A stretch of DNA of 64,000 nucleotides, taken from the NCBI GenBank assembly GCA_019913005.1, contig JAIOHL010000034.1, positions 1 through 64,000 of the forward strand. Reading direction: 5' to 3'. Every line of letters starts with the position of its first letter. The first letter of the stretch is position 1. Both the position numbers and the translations under genes were made by a program. This document shows, piece after piece, positions 1 to 7,914 of this stretch. The DNA is from Anaerolineae bacterium. Lineage in GTDB: Bacteria > Chloroflexota > Anaerolineae > Aggregatilineales > J027. Below the pieces are notes generated by a model. That model worked only from the letters and a program-made list of their open reading frames with translations, was not told the origin of the DNA and ran no database searches.

Positions 1-807
1 CCCCTCTGGCTACCCACTCCCGCTCATATTCGCCAAGCCAGTGTTGAAAAAACAATGGATGAGATGGTCTTCCGCCTGATCACCGAGCGACGGGCTTCGG
101 CAGTGGATCGGGGCGACTTGCTCTCGATGCTGCTCATGACAACGGATGAGTCCGGCAACGGCATGAATGATAAGCAAATCAGAGACGAAGTGGTGACGTT
201 ATTCCTCGCCGGGCACGAAACCACGGCGAATGCCTTAAATTGGACATGGTATCTATTGGCCCAGCACCCCGAAGTTGAGGCAGCATTACACAACGAACTA
301 GACGCTGTTCTGCAGGACAATCCACCAACCTTGGCCGACCTCAAACGCCTACCGTATACCGAGCGGGTCATCAAAGAATCGATGCGGTTATATCCTCCGG
401 TATGGAGCATGAGTCGACAAGCCATTGAAACGGTGGACATTGGCGGCTACCGTATTGCCAAAGGGAGTGAAGTGAACATCATTACATATGCCACACATCA
501 TGATTCTAGATGGTGGGATGAACCCGAACACTTCCTGCCCGAACGATTCAGTCCAGAGCAGGAAAAACAGTTCCCAAAACTGGCGTACCTCCCGTTCAGT
601 AGTGGGCCGCGTGTCTGTATTGGCAATAGTTTCGCTATGGTGGAGGCGCAATTGATTCTGGCAACCATTGCCCAACGCTATCGCTTGGCGCTCACCGATG
701 GGTACAACATGCAGCCTGAAGCCTTAATTACGCTACGCCCCCGCCATGGGCTACCGATGGTGGCACGTCAACGGGCGACGATATTGGAGACCCACCACTC
801 AACCTAG
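1..807 (+). CDS. Cytochrome P450, C-terminal part (5' end outside window)
   Basis: This is the C-terminal 268 residues of a haem-thiolate monooxygenase; the reading frame is open from the first base. The I-helix oxygen-activation motif AGHETT is encoded near nt 208, the K-helix ExxR (ESMR) at 376-387, and the haem-ligand loop FSSGPRVCIG near 595-624, with the cysteine codon at 616-618. The order and spacing of these motifs are normal for soluble bacterial P450s of the CYP102/CYP4-like type. The substrate cannot be told from the sequence. The next gene begins 125 nt downstream behind its own promoter, so this gene is probably not co-transcribed with the ArsR gene. Confidence 0.93.
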   Translation, partial: PLWLPTPAHIRQASVEKTMDEMVFRLITERRASAVDRGDLLSMLLMTTDESGNGMNDKQIRDEVVTLFLAGHETTANALNWTWYLLAQHPEVEAALHNELDAVLQDNPPTLADLKRLPYTERVIKESMRLYPPVWSMSRQAIETVDIGGYRIAKGSEVNIITYATHHDSRWWDEPEHFLPERFSPEQEKQFPKLAYLPFSSGPRVCIGNSFAMVEAQLILATIAQRYRLALTDGYNMQPEALITLRPRHGLPMVARQRATILETHHST

Positions 808-868
808 TTCGCATAAATCAGATATCTATAGGCTTCTAGCGGATCGGCAAATTGATCGTCGCGGCTGC

Positions 869-918
869 TTGACAAATGGACGAGGTTCAAAGTACACTAT
901 TCTATAATTCTATAGAAT
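869..918 (+). promoter_or_regulatory. Promoter and palindromic operator of the arsR-rhodanese gene
   Basis: A TTGACA -35 box (869-874) lies 18 nt before a TACACT -10 box (893-898). Immediately downstream is the perfect 12-bp palindrome ATTCTATAGAAT (907-918), preceded by a related half (ATTCTATAAT). A palindrome overlapping the start region is the usual place for an ArsR-type repressor to bind and autoregulate. The same 12-mer recurs at 43895-43906. Confidence 0.7.
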
Positions 919-931
919 ACTGGAATAAGAG

Positions 932-1597
932 ATGAACCACCGCGATTTCAAGACCGCCTTAAATGAACAGTTTGCCCGTATCGCCAAAGCGGTGGCTAAT
1001 CCCCACCGCATTGAGATATTAGACATCCTCGCGCAGGGAGAACACAGTGTCGAAGAGATTGCGAAGGAAGCCTCACTAACTATTGGAAATGCCTCGCAGC
1101 ATTTACAGGGATTACGCGAATCCCGGCTGATTACCTCCCGCAAACATGGACTATATGTCTACTATCGCCTGACCGATCCTTCGGTCTTTCGTCTCATTCA
1201 GATCATCCGTGAAATTGCCCAAACGCAATTGGCTGAGGTCAACCTGCTGGTTGAGAGTTACTTCACCAATCGGGCATCCCTTGAGGCCATTACCCTTGAT
1301 GAACTCTATGCACGCCTGCGTGAACCAGATTTGGTGGTGTTAGATGTGCGTCCAAGCGCGGAATATGCTCAGGGACACATTCCGGGGGCGCGTTCCATTC
1401 CAGTTGATGAACTGGAACAGCGTCTCGGCGAACTTACATTAGGGCAAACAATCGTCGCCTACTGTCGAGGGCCATACTGTGTATTAGCGGATGAAGCCGT
1501 CGAACTCCTCAGCGCACAGGGTTATCAAGTACAACGGCTGCAAGAGGGGTATCCCGATTGGCTGCTGGCCCAATTACCCACCGAAACCAACGAATGA
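932..1597 (+). CDS. ArsR-family repressor fused to a rhodanese domain
   Basis: The protein has 221 residues. Residues 1-100 form an ArsR/SmtB winged helix (recognition region NASQHLQGLRESRLI). Residues about 115-215 form a rhodanese domain with the active-site loop CRGPYC. Proteins of this layout couple DNA binding to sulfur transfer; the rhodanese cysteine may sense persulfide or metal, which is an inference. No classical CxC metal site of ArsR is visible in the helix region. The gene has its own promoter and palindrome and is followed 13 nt later by a persulfide-dioxygenase-like gene, which points to a sulfane-sulfur response. The start is set by GGAATAAGAG just upstream of ATG. Confidence 0.88.
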   Translation: MNHRDFKTALNEQFARIAKAVANPHRIEILDILAQGEHSVEEIAKEASLTIGNASQHLQGLRESRLITSRKHGLYVYYRLTDPSVFRLIQIIREIAQTQLAEVNLLVESYFTNRASLEAITLDELYARLREPDLVVLDVRPSAEYAQGHIPGARSIPVDELEQRLGELTLGQTIVAYCRGPYCVLADEAVELLSAQGYQVQRLQEGYPDWLLAQLPTETNE

Positions 1598-1610
1598 ACT
1601 GGAGACTGCC

Positions 1611-2366
1611 ATGATTTTTCGTCAAATTCTACATCCACCAACGGGCTGTGCTTCTTATCTTTTCGGCTGCACAGGTAAGGCTAAACTCGCCGTCGTTGAT
1701 CCACATCGTGAGCATATCGAGGATTACCTCGTCATTGCTCAACAAGCCAATTCCCCGATTGTGGCAATCTTTGAAACGCATGTCCAAGCCGATCATCTGT
1801 CCGGGGCACAAATTCTAGCTGCACAGACAGGGGCAACCCTTTATTTACATGAGTCAGCCCAAGTCCACTTTCCGTTCAGCCCGCTGCATGACGGGGATGT
1901 GATTGAACTCGGCAATGATTATGTCCAAGTGCTGCATACCCCCGGTCACTCCCCGGACAGTGTGTGTCTGGTGGTGGGCGATAAAGTACGTACTGAAACC
2001 CATTGGTTTGTCTTGACGGGGGATACCCTGTTTGTAGGTGATGTGGGTCGCCCGGATTTACATGGTGAGAACCACACGACTGCGTTTGCCGAGCAGCTTT
2101 ATGACAGTGTCTTTAACAAACTGCTTCAACTAGAGGATACCCTAGAGATATACCCCAGCCACTTTGCCGGATCCGCTTGTGGCCGTGCCATGAGTGGCAA
2201 ACCTAGCTCCACGATTGGCTTTGAGCGGCGGTTCAATCCGGCTCTACAATATCATGACCGTGAAGCATTTGTTAGCTTTGTGCAGCAGAATCAGACCCCT
2301 GCACCCGCTGAGTTTACGACTATCCGACAGGCGAACCTTAACGGACAAATCGGTGAAACCGCCTGA
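1611..2366 (+). CDS. MBL-fold hydrolase, persulfide dioxygenase (ETHE1/SdoA)-like
   Basis: A 251-residue metallo-beta-lactamase fold protein. The metal-binding signature THVQADHLSG (HxxxDH) is followed by GHSPDSV, GDTLFVGDVGRPDL and YPSHFAGSACG, in the order found in ETHE1-type persulfide dioxygenases, which oxidise glutathione persulfide to sulfite. The ATG at 1611 follows GGAGACTGCC. A longer frame exists upstream but overlaps the arsR gene and lacks a ribosome site. Placed directly after an ArsR-rhodanese regulator, it is likely part of the same sulfur-detoxification operon. A glyoxalase-II-like role is less likely given the THVQADH and YPSHFAGSACG motifs. Confidence 0.86.
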   Translation: MIFRQILHPPTGCASYLFGCTGKAKLAVVDPHREHIEDYLVIAQQANSPIVAIFETHVQADHLSGAQILAAQTGATLYLHESAQVHFPFSPLHDGDVIELGNDYVQVLHTPGHSPDSVCLVVGDKVRTETHWFVLTGDTLFVGDVGRPDLHGENHTTAFAEQLYDSVFNKLLQLEDTLEIYPSHFAGSACGRAMSGKPSSTIGFERRFNPALQYHDREAFVSFVQQNQTPAPAEFTTIRQANLNGQIGETA

Positions 2367-2421
2367 TAGAAGACGACAGCTTGCCGGTTTGTGGTAATTA
2401 AGAAGAGAACTGGAGGAGCCT

Positions 2422-2997
2422 ATGAAAGTACGTGAAAGCGGTATGCCTGAGGAAGCCTATTGGGAGAGCTTTTTTGATCCTGATGCCACCCTGCAAATAC
2501 TCTTCAACACCAGTGGGTTAACGGGACATCTCGTCGAATTTGGGTGTGGTTATGGCACTTTCACTCTGGCAGCCGCACGGCACACGCATGGGGTTGTCAC
2601 TGCATTGGACATTGAGCCACCGATGGTGGAGCGTGTCCAACAGAAGGCCGATGCGCTCGGATTATCCAATGTGCGGGTCGAGGTGCGGGATTTTGTCGCC
2701 ATTGGGAGCGGATTGGAAAGCGGCACCCAAGATCACGCCCTGATTTTCAACCTACTGCACCTAGAACAACCCATTTTATTGTTGCAGGAAACCCACCGCG
2801 TATTGCGCGAAGGCGGAATGCTTTTTGTCATGCACTGGCGCAGCGACATTCCGACTCCACGTGGCCCTTCTCTTGCCATACGTCCACGACCGGAACAGTG
2901 TCAAGGGTGGCTGGAAGAGGTTGGCTTTCAGCAAATTGAATGGGTCAATTTGGAGTCCTGCTGCCCCTATCATTATGGGCTAATGGCACGGCGCTAA
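2422..2997 (+). CDS. Class I SAM-dependent methyltransferase
   Basis: A 191-residue Rossmann methyltransferase. The SAM-binding glycine motif VEFGCGYGTFT is at residues about 38-48 and the acidic end of beta-2 (ALDIEPPMVERV) at about 62. The C-terminus is short, as in UbiE/Tam-like small methyltransferases. The ATG at 2422 sits behind a strong GGAGGAG site 55 nt after the MBL gene, so the two are probably co-transcribed. The substrate is unknown. Neighbouring sulfur and metal genes make a thiol or metalloid acceptor conceivable, but nothing in the sequence proves it. Confidence 0.82.
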   Translation: MKVRESGMPEEAYWESFFDPDATLQILFNTSGLTGHLVEFGCGYGTFTLAAARHTHGVVTALDIEPPMVERVQQKADALGLSNVRVEVRDFVAIGSGLESGTQDHALIFNLLHLEQPILLLQETHRVLREGGMLFVMHWRSDIPTPRGPSLAIRPRPEQCQGWLEEVGFQQIEWVNLESCCPYHYGLMARR

Positions 2998-3071
2998 TTC
3001 CTTCAACATAACACAAGTAAATCTACAACGTTCATGATAAGAACGACCCATTCGGGCGTCCGAAAGGCATT

Positions 3072-4367
3072 ATGAATACCCCATCTATCCGGCTTGGATT
3101 GCGGGCCAACTGGCAACAATTTGCCCTACTGGTGTTGGTCAATGCTTTTGTGGGGGCGATGGTGGGCTTGGAGCGTACACTCGTCCCTCAGATTGCGGCT
3201 GAGGAATTTGACCTCGCCTCGGTGAGTGTCGCCTTATCTTTTATTATCAGCTTTGGTATCGTGAAGGCGCTCACCAATCTTTTTGCCGGACGTAATGCAG
3301 ATCGTTGGGGACGCAAACCCCTTTTGGTTGCAGGCTGGCTGATTGGCTTACCCGTACCATTGCTCGTGATGGTTGCACCCCGTTGGGAATGGATTGTTTT
3401 TGCCAACGTGCTGTTGGGTATCAACCAAGGACTCTGTTGGTCAACGGCTGTCATTATGAAAATAGACCTTGTAGGGAAAGCCGGACGCGGCCTAGCGATG
3501 GGACTGAACGAATTCGCGGGCTACCTCGCAATGGCACTCTCGACGGTGGCAAGTGGCTGGATTGCGTCCCAAACCGCCTTACGCCCTTATCCTTTCTACA
3601 TGGGGATGGTATTCGTGGTGAGTGGGTTGCTGATCACTCTCGTTTGGGTACATGAAACCATAGGACACGCTCAACACGAAGCCATCCAATCGTCCACAGC
3701 ATCCGAAAGTTGGGGTTTTGGCAAGATTTTCCGACAAGTCAGTTGGCAAAACAGAACCTTTTTTAGTCTTTCCCAAGGCGGCTTGGTCAATAACCTGAAT
3801 GATGTCGTTATTTGGGGCTTGTTGCCACTCTTAGCCTTACAAAAAGACCTGCGAGTAGAACAAGCTGCTACCATTGGCGCAGTCTATTTGGCGGTCTGGG
3901 GTAGCAGTCAACTATTGACCGGCCCATTAAGTGACCGTCTGGGTCGCAAACCCCTTATCACAGGCGGTTTACTGCTTCAGTCGGTCGGTATTTTGCTGTT
4001 GGCGTTGCTCACGGATTATGTCGGTTGGCTCATCGCGGCAGGCATCATGGGGATTGGCACTGGCATGGTCTACCCAACACTTCTGGCAGCGGTCAGTGAT
4101 GTGGCGAATCCACTCTGGCGTGCCTCAGCACTGGGGGTCTATCGGCTTTGGCGTGATAGTGGGTATGCCTTCGGTGCGCTTTTTGGAGGCATTTTAGCTG
4201 ATTTGTTCACCCTGCAAGCAGCGGTGGTTGCTATTGGCTTGCTCACATTGACCTCTAGCCTTGTCACTATGGTTCTATTGCCTGAAACGCTTCCTCGTTT
4301 ATCCATATCCTTACCTGAACCTGATAAGAGATCACACGATGCCTCTCTCTCACATCCCATTGCTTAA
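3072..4367 (+). CDS. Major facilitator superfamily transporter
   Basis: A 431-residue integral membrane protein with about 12 hydrophobic segments in two related halves. Each half carries the MFS loop 2-3 signature (ADRWGRKPLLVAGW and GPLSDRLGRKPLITGGL). It is probably a proton-coupled exporter or importer. The substrate cannot be deduced. Its 3' end overlaps the start of the nucleoside phosphorylase pseudogene by 29 nt, which suggests the two were translated together and hints at a nucleoside-related or drug-efflux role. The ATG at 3072 lies downstream of CGAAAGG, a moderate ribosome site. Confidence 0.88.
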   Translation: MNTPSIRLGLRANWQQFALLVLVNAFVGAMVGLERTLVPQIAAEEFDLASVSVALSFIISFGIVKALTNLFAGRNADRWGRKPLLVAGWLIGLPVPLLVMVAPRWEWIVFANVLLGINQGLCWSTAVIMKIDLVGKAGRGLAMGLNEFAGYLAMALSTVASGWIASQTALRPYPFYMGMVFVVSGLLITLVWVHETIGHAQHEAIQSSTASESWGFGKIFRQVSWQNRTFFSLSQGGLVNNLNDVVIWGLLPLLALQKDLRVEQAATIGAVYLAVWGSSQLLTGPLSDRLGRKPLITGGLLLQSVGILLLALLTDYVGWLIAAGIMGIGTGMVYPTLLAAVSDVANPLWRASALGVYRLWRDSGYAFGALFGGILADLFTLQAAVVAIGLLTLTSSLVTMVLLPETLPRLSISLPEPDKRSHDASLSHPIA

Positions 4368-5141
4368 TCATAAGATGTATGATGCGCCTTCCATATTCAC
4401 CCCTATCAATTTGCTGCGCGAAGCACGGCGGCAAAAAGGCATGGCTGAGGCCTCTATCCCACAGGTGTGTATTCTCGATCCTGATGGTGATTTAGCCCAA
4501 TATCTGGTGGATACAGGTCAGGCGCATCGGCATCCGCATTGGGCATGTTATCATACGCGCCTTTATGCCTTTACCCTCAACGGTGTTGAGTATGGAATCA
4601 TTCCCCATGCGGTCGGGGCTTCTTTTGCGGTGTTGGTCGCCGAAGAGTTATTTGTTTGTGGTTGCGAACTGCTCATCAGTATTACCTCGGCTGGACAGAT
4701 TCTCGCATTAGGGCAGCCACCCTATTTTGTATTGATCGAAAAAGCCCTGCGCGATGAAGGCACGAGTTATCATTACTGCCCCCTTCGGATTACAGCCACC
4801 TCCAACCGACCTTGTTGAGCGCCTTAGAGCCTATGTTATCGCTTGCTTCACGTCCCATTCTTCGCGGCACTACATGGACAACCGATGCGCCTTTCCGCGA
4901 AACGGAAACCGCCATTAACGCGGCCCACGCAGCAGGTATTTTAGGCGTTGAAATGGAGGCTTCAGCCCTCTATGCTTTTGCCCAAGCTCATCAACGCAAA
5001 GTCGTTTGTTTTGCCCATATCACGAACCAAATGGGCAGCATTGAAGGCGACTTTGAAAAAGGTGAGGCCCAAGGTAGCCTAGATGCGCTAGATGTCATCC
5101 GGTTAGCGACCCAAGCCCTGTTAGGAGAAAAAGAAGTATGA
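4339..5141 (+). pseudogene. Nucleoside (uridine-type) phosphorylase, frameshifted
   Basis: Two frames together make a complete phosphorylase. Residues encoded at 4339-4776 give the N-terminal part, including VGASFAVLVAEELFVCG and ALRDEGTSYHY. A second frame from about 4777 to 5141 continues with LPPSDYSHLQPTLLSALEP, then GTTWTTDAPFRET and the purine/uridine phosphorylase signature GVEMEASALYAFA. The break falls inside the text TATCATTACTGCCC near 4776. One extra C there (TACCTG) would restore a single frame. The first frame as it stands ends at 4818. This is either a real recent inactivation or a sequencing error, since the rest of the gene is undamaged. Confidence 0.82.
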
Positions 5142-5491
5142 AAACCCTATTTATTATCCATGACGCCCCGTATGGCTCGGAAAAAACCTACAACGCCCTA
5201 CGACTGGCCATGGCTCTTCAGAAAGAACATACCCAAGTGGAAGTGCTGGTTTTTCTGATGGCCGATGCTGTCACCAGTGCTATTGCTCAACAAAAAACAC
5301 CCCAAGGGTATTACAACATCGAACGGATGATTAGATCCGTCATCCATAAGGATGGTCAAGTGAAACTCTGCGGTAGTTGTTGTGAAGCGCGTGGTCTCAC
5401 CCAAACAACTTTAATTGAAGGAACTGAAATCAGTACGATGAGCCAGCTGGCTCAATGGGTTGTGGAAGCGGATAAGGTCTTGACGTTCTAA
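5138..5491 (+). CDS. DsrE-family sulfur-relay protein
   Basis: A 117-residue DsrE/TusD-like protein. It opens with the beta-strand MKTLFIIHDAPYGSEKTYNA and carries a cysteine cluster CGSCCEARG near residue 78, in the position where DsrE proteins hold the sulfur-carrying cysteine. It is cytoplasmic and expected to bind persulfide sulfur. It starts within the stop codon of the phosphorylase (ATGA, 5138-5141), so the two genes were one transcription unit. A decayed second copy of its C-terminus lies about 170 nt downstream. Confidence 0.85.
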   Translation: MKTLFIIHDAPYGSEKTYNALRLAMALQKEHTQVEVLVFLMADAVTSAIAQQKTPQGYYNIERMIRSVIHKDGQVKLCGSCCEARGLTQTTLIEGTEISTMSQLAQWVVEADKVLTF

Positions 5492-5666
5492 TCCCAAAAC
5501 AACCCATCTGCAAAGCTTGGTGCCTTTGTAGGAAAACACTCACTTTGGGCGACGCAAAAATACTCTACTTGTCCAGTTTACTATGGGCTATTGCTTTGGC
5601 TTGAATATAGGTCTCTATGTCGCACCCGCACTCAGCTTGTTGAAAAAGTCTCCAAGCAGGGGGCGT

Positions 5667-5786
5667 GGTACGTACGCCGATGCTCGTGGGCTACATAAGC
5701 TAATGCCCGTTGCGGGAGTGGAACCTAGTACGATGAGCCAATTGGCGGCGTGGGTTGTTCAAACCGATCAAGTGCTAACTTTTTGA
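5667..5786 (+). pseudogene. Remnant of a second DsrE gene
   Basis: The translation ends in EPSTMSQLAAWVVQTDQVLTF-like text that matches the C-terminus of the adjacent DsrE protein (EISTMSQLAQWVVEADKVLTF). Upstream, RGTYADARGL aligns to CGSCCEARGL with the cysteines lost. The N-terminal half of the domain is missing. This looks like what is left of a tandem duplication or a neighbouring paralogue. A short functional peptide cannot be excluded but is unlikely. Confidence 0.65.
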
Positions 5787-5910
5787 TAGATCTCGCAATA
5801 AATAGCCCCCGTCTCCTTGCCCCTTTTCTCTGCAAGGGGTGGAAGTTTGGCTTAGGGGGATTATTTCAATGGGGGTACATCTATTGGAGGAGAAGAAAGG
5901 AGGCTGTAAG

Positions 5911-6135
5911 ATGGGCATGATGGCCTTGATAATCGCAGTGGGGGTTGCAGTCTTCATGGTCATAAGTTTCTCGGCGGTGGTCGGTGTTGCAGCAACTGCC
6001 AAGCGCAAGCAGCGCCTGATGGAGGAGGGCTCCGAGAAGCCCAAACGGGGTCGCTTCATGCTCGCCGATGATGGCGAATTGGTAGGCGTCGAGGAGGATG
6101 AGCCGACAGACATTAGCAAATTCAAGGAACCCTAA
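5911..6135 (+). CDS. Small single-span membrane protein, unknown function
   Basis: A 74-residue protein with an N-terminal hydrophobic segment (MALIIAVGVAVFMVISFSAV), a short basic linker AKRKQR, and an acidic tail rich in Glu and Asp ending in DEPTDISKFKEP. The start at 5911 follows AAGGAGGCTGTAAG, a strong ribosome site; a longer upstream start (5839) has none. No domain is recognised. The cytoplasmic acidic tail could be a partner-binding or metal-binding extension. Confidence 0.6.
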   Translation: MGMMALIIAVGVAVFMVISFSAVVGVAATAKRKQRLMEEGSEKPKRGRFMLADDGELVGVEEDEPTDISKFKEP

Positions 6136-6498
6136 AAATTCACTCCCCCATGGAACTTGTTAAAAGAATAGGAAGTATAAAGCGCATTGCTGCAAACGAC
6201 GTTTTCGTCATGTCAGTCGGGCAACTTTAAGTGGGTAAGGATATAGAACTACGCGGAAAAACGACGGCGGTAGTGGATAAGATGGTCACCCTCATGCTAG
6301 GTCGCCCTAAAATCCGGTATATGATAGGACTGAACGTTCTGTCGGAAAACGAAATTTTGACTCGAGCAGCCGCGCCGAACCTTATGCTGTGCCGATGGTG
6401 CATTTTGGCGTGAACGGCGCCAATTAAAAGAACAGGCCAGAGTTATTGTGTGTAACCCCCGGCCTGTTCTTTAAACTAGCAATTGGTCGGTTAGAAAT
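6136..6498. other. Intergenic stretch, no supported gene
   Basis: About 360 bases without a convincing reading frame. A 60-codon GTG-initiated frame (6231-6413) has no ribosome site and no recognisable similarity. The right end holds a strong hairpin, listed separately. Confidence 0.6.
6427..6472. terminator. 12-bp perfect hairpin, bidirectional terminator candidate
   Basis: AAAGAACAGGCC (6427-6438) pairs perfectly with GGCCTGTTCTTT (6461-6472) around a 22-nt loop. The T-rich end (TTCTTTAA) on the plus strand and the A-rich start (TTAAAAG), which reads as T on the minus strand, allow termination in both directions. It sits just beyond the stop of the minus-strand gene ending at 6499. Confidence 0.65.
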
Positions 6499-7344
6499 TT
6501 AATCAATTTCATTGGTGCTGGCAATGAAATTGCCGTGCCAAGCGTGAAGCCAGACCTGCCCGGTGTAGCCATTCACACTCAACATGCCCGTAATCTGGTC
6601 ATCTTGCAGAATTTCCAATGTGTAGTAGCCGTAGAAGGTCTCGGCTTCCTCGCTGATCGTCAGGGTGGGATCGTAGTTGGTCAAATACTCTTGGGCCAAT
6701 TCACGAGCACGTTCGGGGGTGATGGACATTTCAACGCCGTCGTTATTGGGGGTCGTGCCAGTCCCTACACCGTACACACCGCCATACATCATCCCATAGC
6801 GCAGGTTCCACATCATATTTGGGCCGGGTTCAAGATAGACATTGCCAGTGGACGGGTTAATCAGAAATTCGAAAGCCCCACGCCCAGTATCCGTCTCAAG
6901 GGCTGTCCCATAAAAGTTGTTGTCAAATTGTAGGACTTCGCCCAGAGCCAGATTAGGATTTTGCCATGTCACAAGGTAAGCCTCAGCGATTTTTGTCGCT
7001 CTCTCAAGATCGAGTGGGATGCCACTCGCAGGAGTCAAATCAGTTGGCGGTGCCCAGACGCCCATCATTGTCCCCATATAGCCCATCATGGAGCAACCAG
7101 CGTTGCCCATCATGCCATGATGCCCTCCGCCTTGGCCGTTCCAGCCTGAACCGTTCATCATCCCTTGCCCCATCATGCCCCCATTATTCCCTGTCCAGTT
7201 CGAACCGTAGGGGCCAGAGTCATGACAGTTACCATTGCCACCCGGCCCTTGGGCCAATGTCACTGCCGTGTTGGCGAGGATGAGGGCAGCGATAGCTGCA
7301 ATAACGATCATCACTAAGCTAAAGAGTTTCCGTTGTTGATTCAT
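6499..7344 (-). CDS. Secreted Met/Gly/His-rich protein with PepSY-like repeats
   Basis: A 281-residue exported protein. After a signal peptide (MNQQRKLFSLVMIVIAAIAA...) comes a low-complexity segment rich in Met, Gly, His and Asn (GGMMGQGMMNGSGWNGQ, HHGMMG), as in periplasmic copper-binding proteins. The rest contains two PepSY-like units: one from about residue 108 (LDLERATKIAEAYL) and one from about 205 (ITPERARELAQEYL). Metal capture outside the membrane is inferred from composition and neighbours. Its start codon overlaps the stop of the upstream SHOCT gene (ATGA, 7341-7344), so the pair is one operon. Confidence 0.75.
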   Translation of the reverse strand: MNQQRKLFSLVMIVIAAIAALILANTAVTLAQGPGGNGNCHDSGPYGSNWTGNNGGMMGQGMMNGSGWNGQGGGHHGMMGNAGCSMMGYMGTMMGVWAPPTDLTPASGIPLDLERATKIAEAYLVTWQNPNLALGEVLQFDNNFYGTALETDTGRGAFEFLINPSTGNVYLEPGPNMMWNLRYGMMYGGVYGVGTGTTPNNDGVEMSITPERARELAQEYLTNYDPTLTISEEAETFYGYYTLEILQDDQITGMLSVNGYTGQVWLHAWHGNFIASTNEID

Positions 7345-7604
7345 GATCTCCCTCCATTGGGTGTGTGTAAGTCTTTCAAAATGGCAAGATACTCATCGTG
7401 CACGATCTCGCCGTGTGCATAGCGACGTTTCACAATGGCTTCCGCGTCTTCAGTGGGCGGCGGGGTGTATTGATGATGGGTGGGTTGTGGCCTTGAAAAC
7501 AATAACCCGATCCCCCAGATGACCAGCAGGATGGCTGCCAACCAGAACCCCAACATCACCACCCCACCACCCCAGAACATATGACCACCGTCGTAGCCGT
7601 ACAT
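7341..7604 (-). CDS. Small membrane protein with C-terminal SHOCT domain
   Basis: An 87-residue protein: a Gly-rich N-terminus (MYGYDGGHMFWGGG), one transmembrane helix (VVMLGFWLAAILLVIWGIGLLF), and a SHOCT-type motif at the C-terminus (EAIVKRRYAHGEIVHDEYLAILKDL). SHOCT proteins often accompany heavy-metal and envelope-stress genes in bacteria, but their biochemical role is unknown. It is the first gene of a two-gene minus-strand operon with the secreted Met-rich protein. Confidence 0.82.
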   Translation of the reverse strand: MYGYDGGHMFWGGGVVMLGFWLAAILLVIWGIGLLFSRPQPTHHQYTPPPTEDAEAIVKRRYAHGEIVHDEYLAILKDLHTPNGGRS

Positions 7605-7914
7605 GGTTATCCAATCCTTTTCTCGCTTGCTTATGGGTGAGGATAGCAGACGATTTTGAAGTTACCGTGTTGCTTATATGAAGATTTGGTAAAATTCAGG
7701 TGAAGATTTTCGGTCTAGCTGGACTGCTGGTAGCACTTTACTGAGCGATGGGATATTGGTGTTTCGCTCAAGATGCCAACAAAAACATCAGCCGGGACAA
7801 TAAAAGAATTCACAGCGGTCAGCCAGAAATCGAGTTTCCACTTTATCGAGACTTAGGAATTCATGATCTTTTAGGCCACTTGCAAAACTTCTTAAGGAGC
7901 CCAAAATTTATCCT
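7605..7914. other. Divergent intergenic region, no gene
   Basis: 310 bases between the SHOCT gene (minus) and the EamA transporter (plus). An 88-codon frame at 7748 runs into the transporter out of frame and has no ribosome site. No copy of the island's CGCC...GGCG promoter motif is present. I see nothing else definable. Confidence 0.55.

Noticed and set aside
5736-5747. AGCCAATTGGCG, resembling the regulon palindrome
   Set aside because: It lies in the coding remnant of DsrE (SQLAAW), has a changed flank, and no -10 box at 24-25 nt.
6231-6413. A 60-codon GTG-initiated frame
   Set aside because: No ribosome site, no recognisable similarity, and it lies in a spacer that ends in a terminator.
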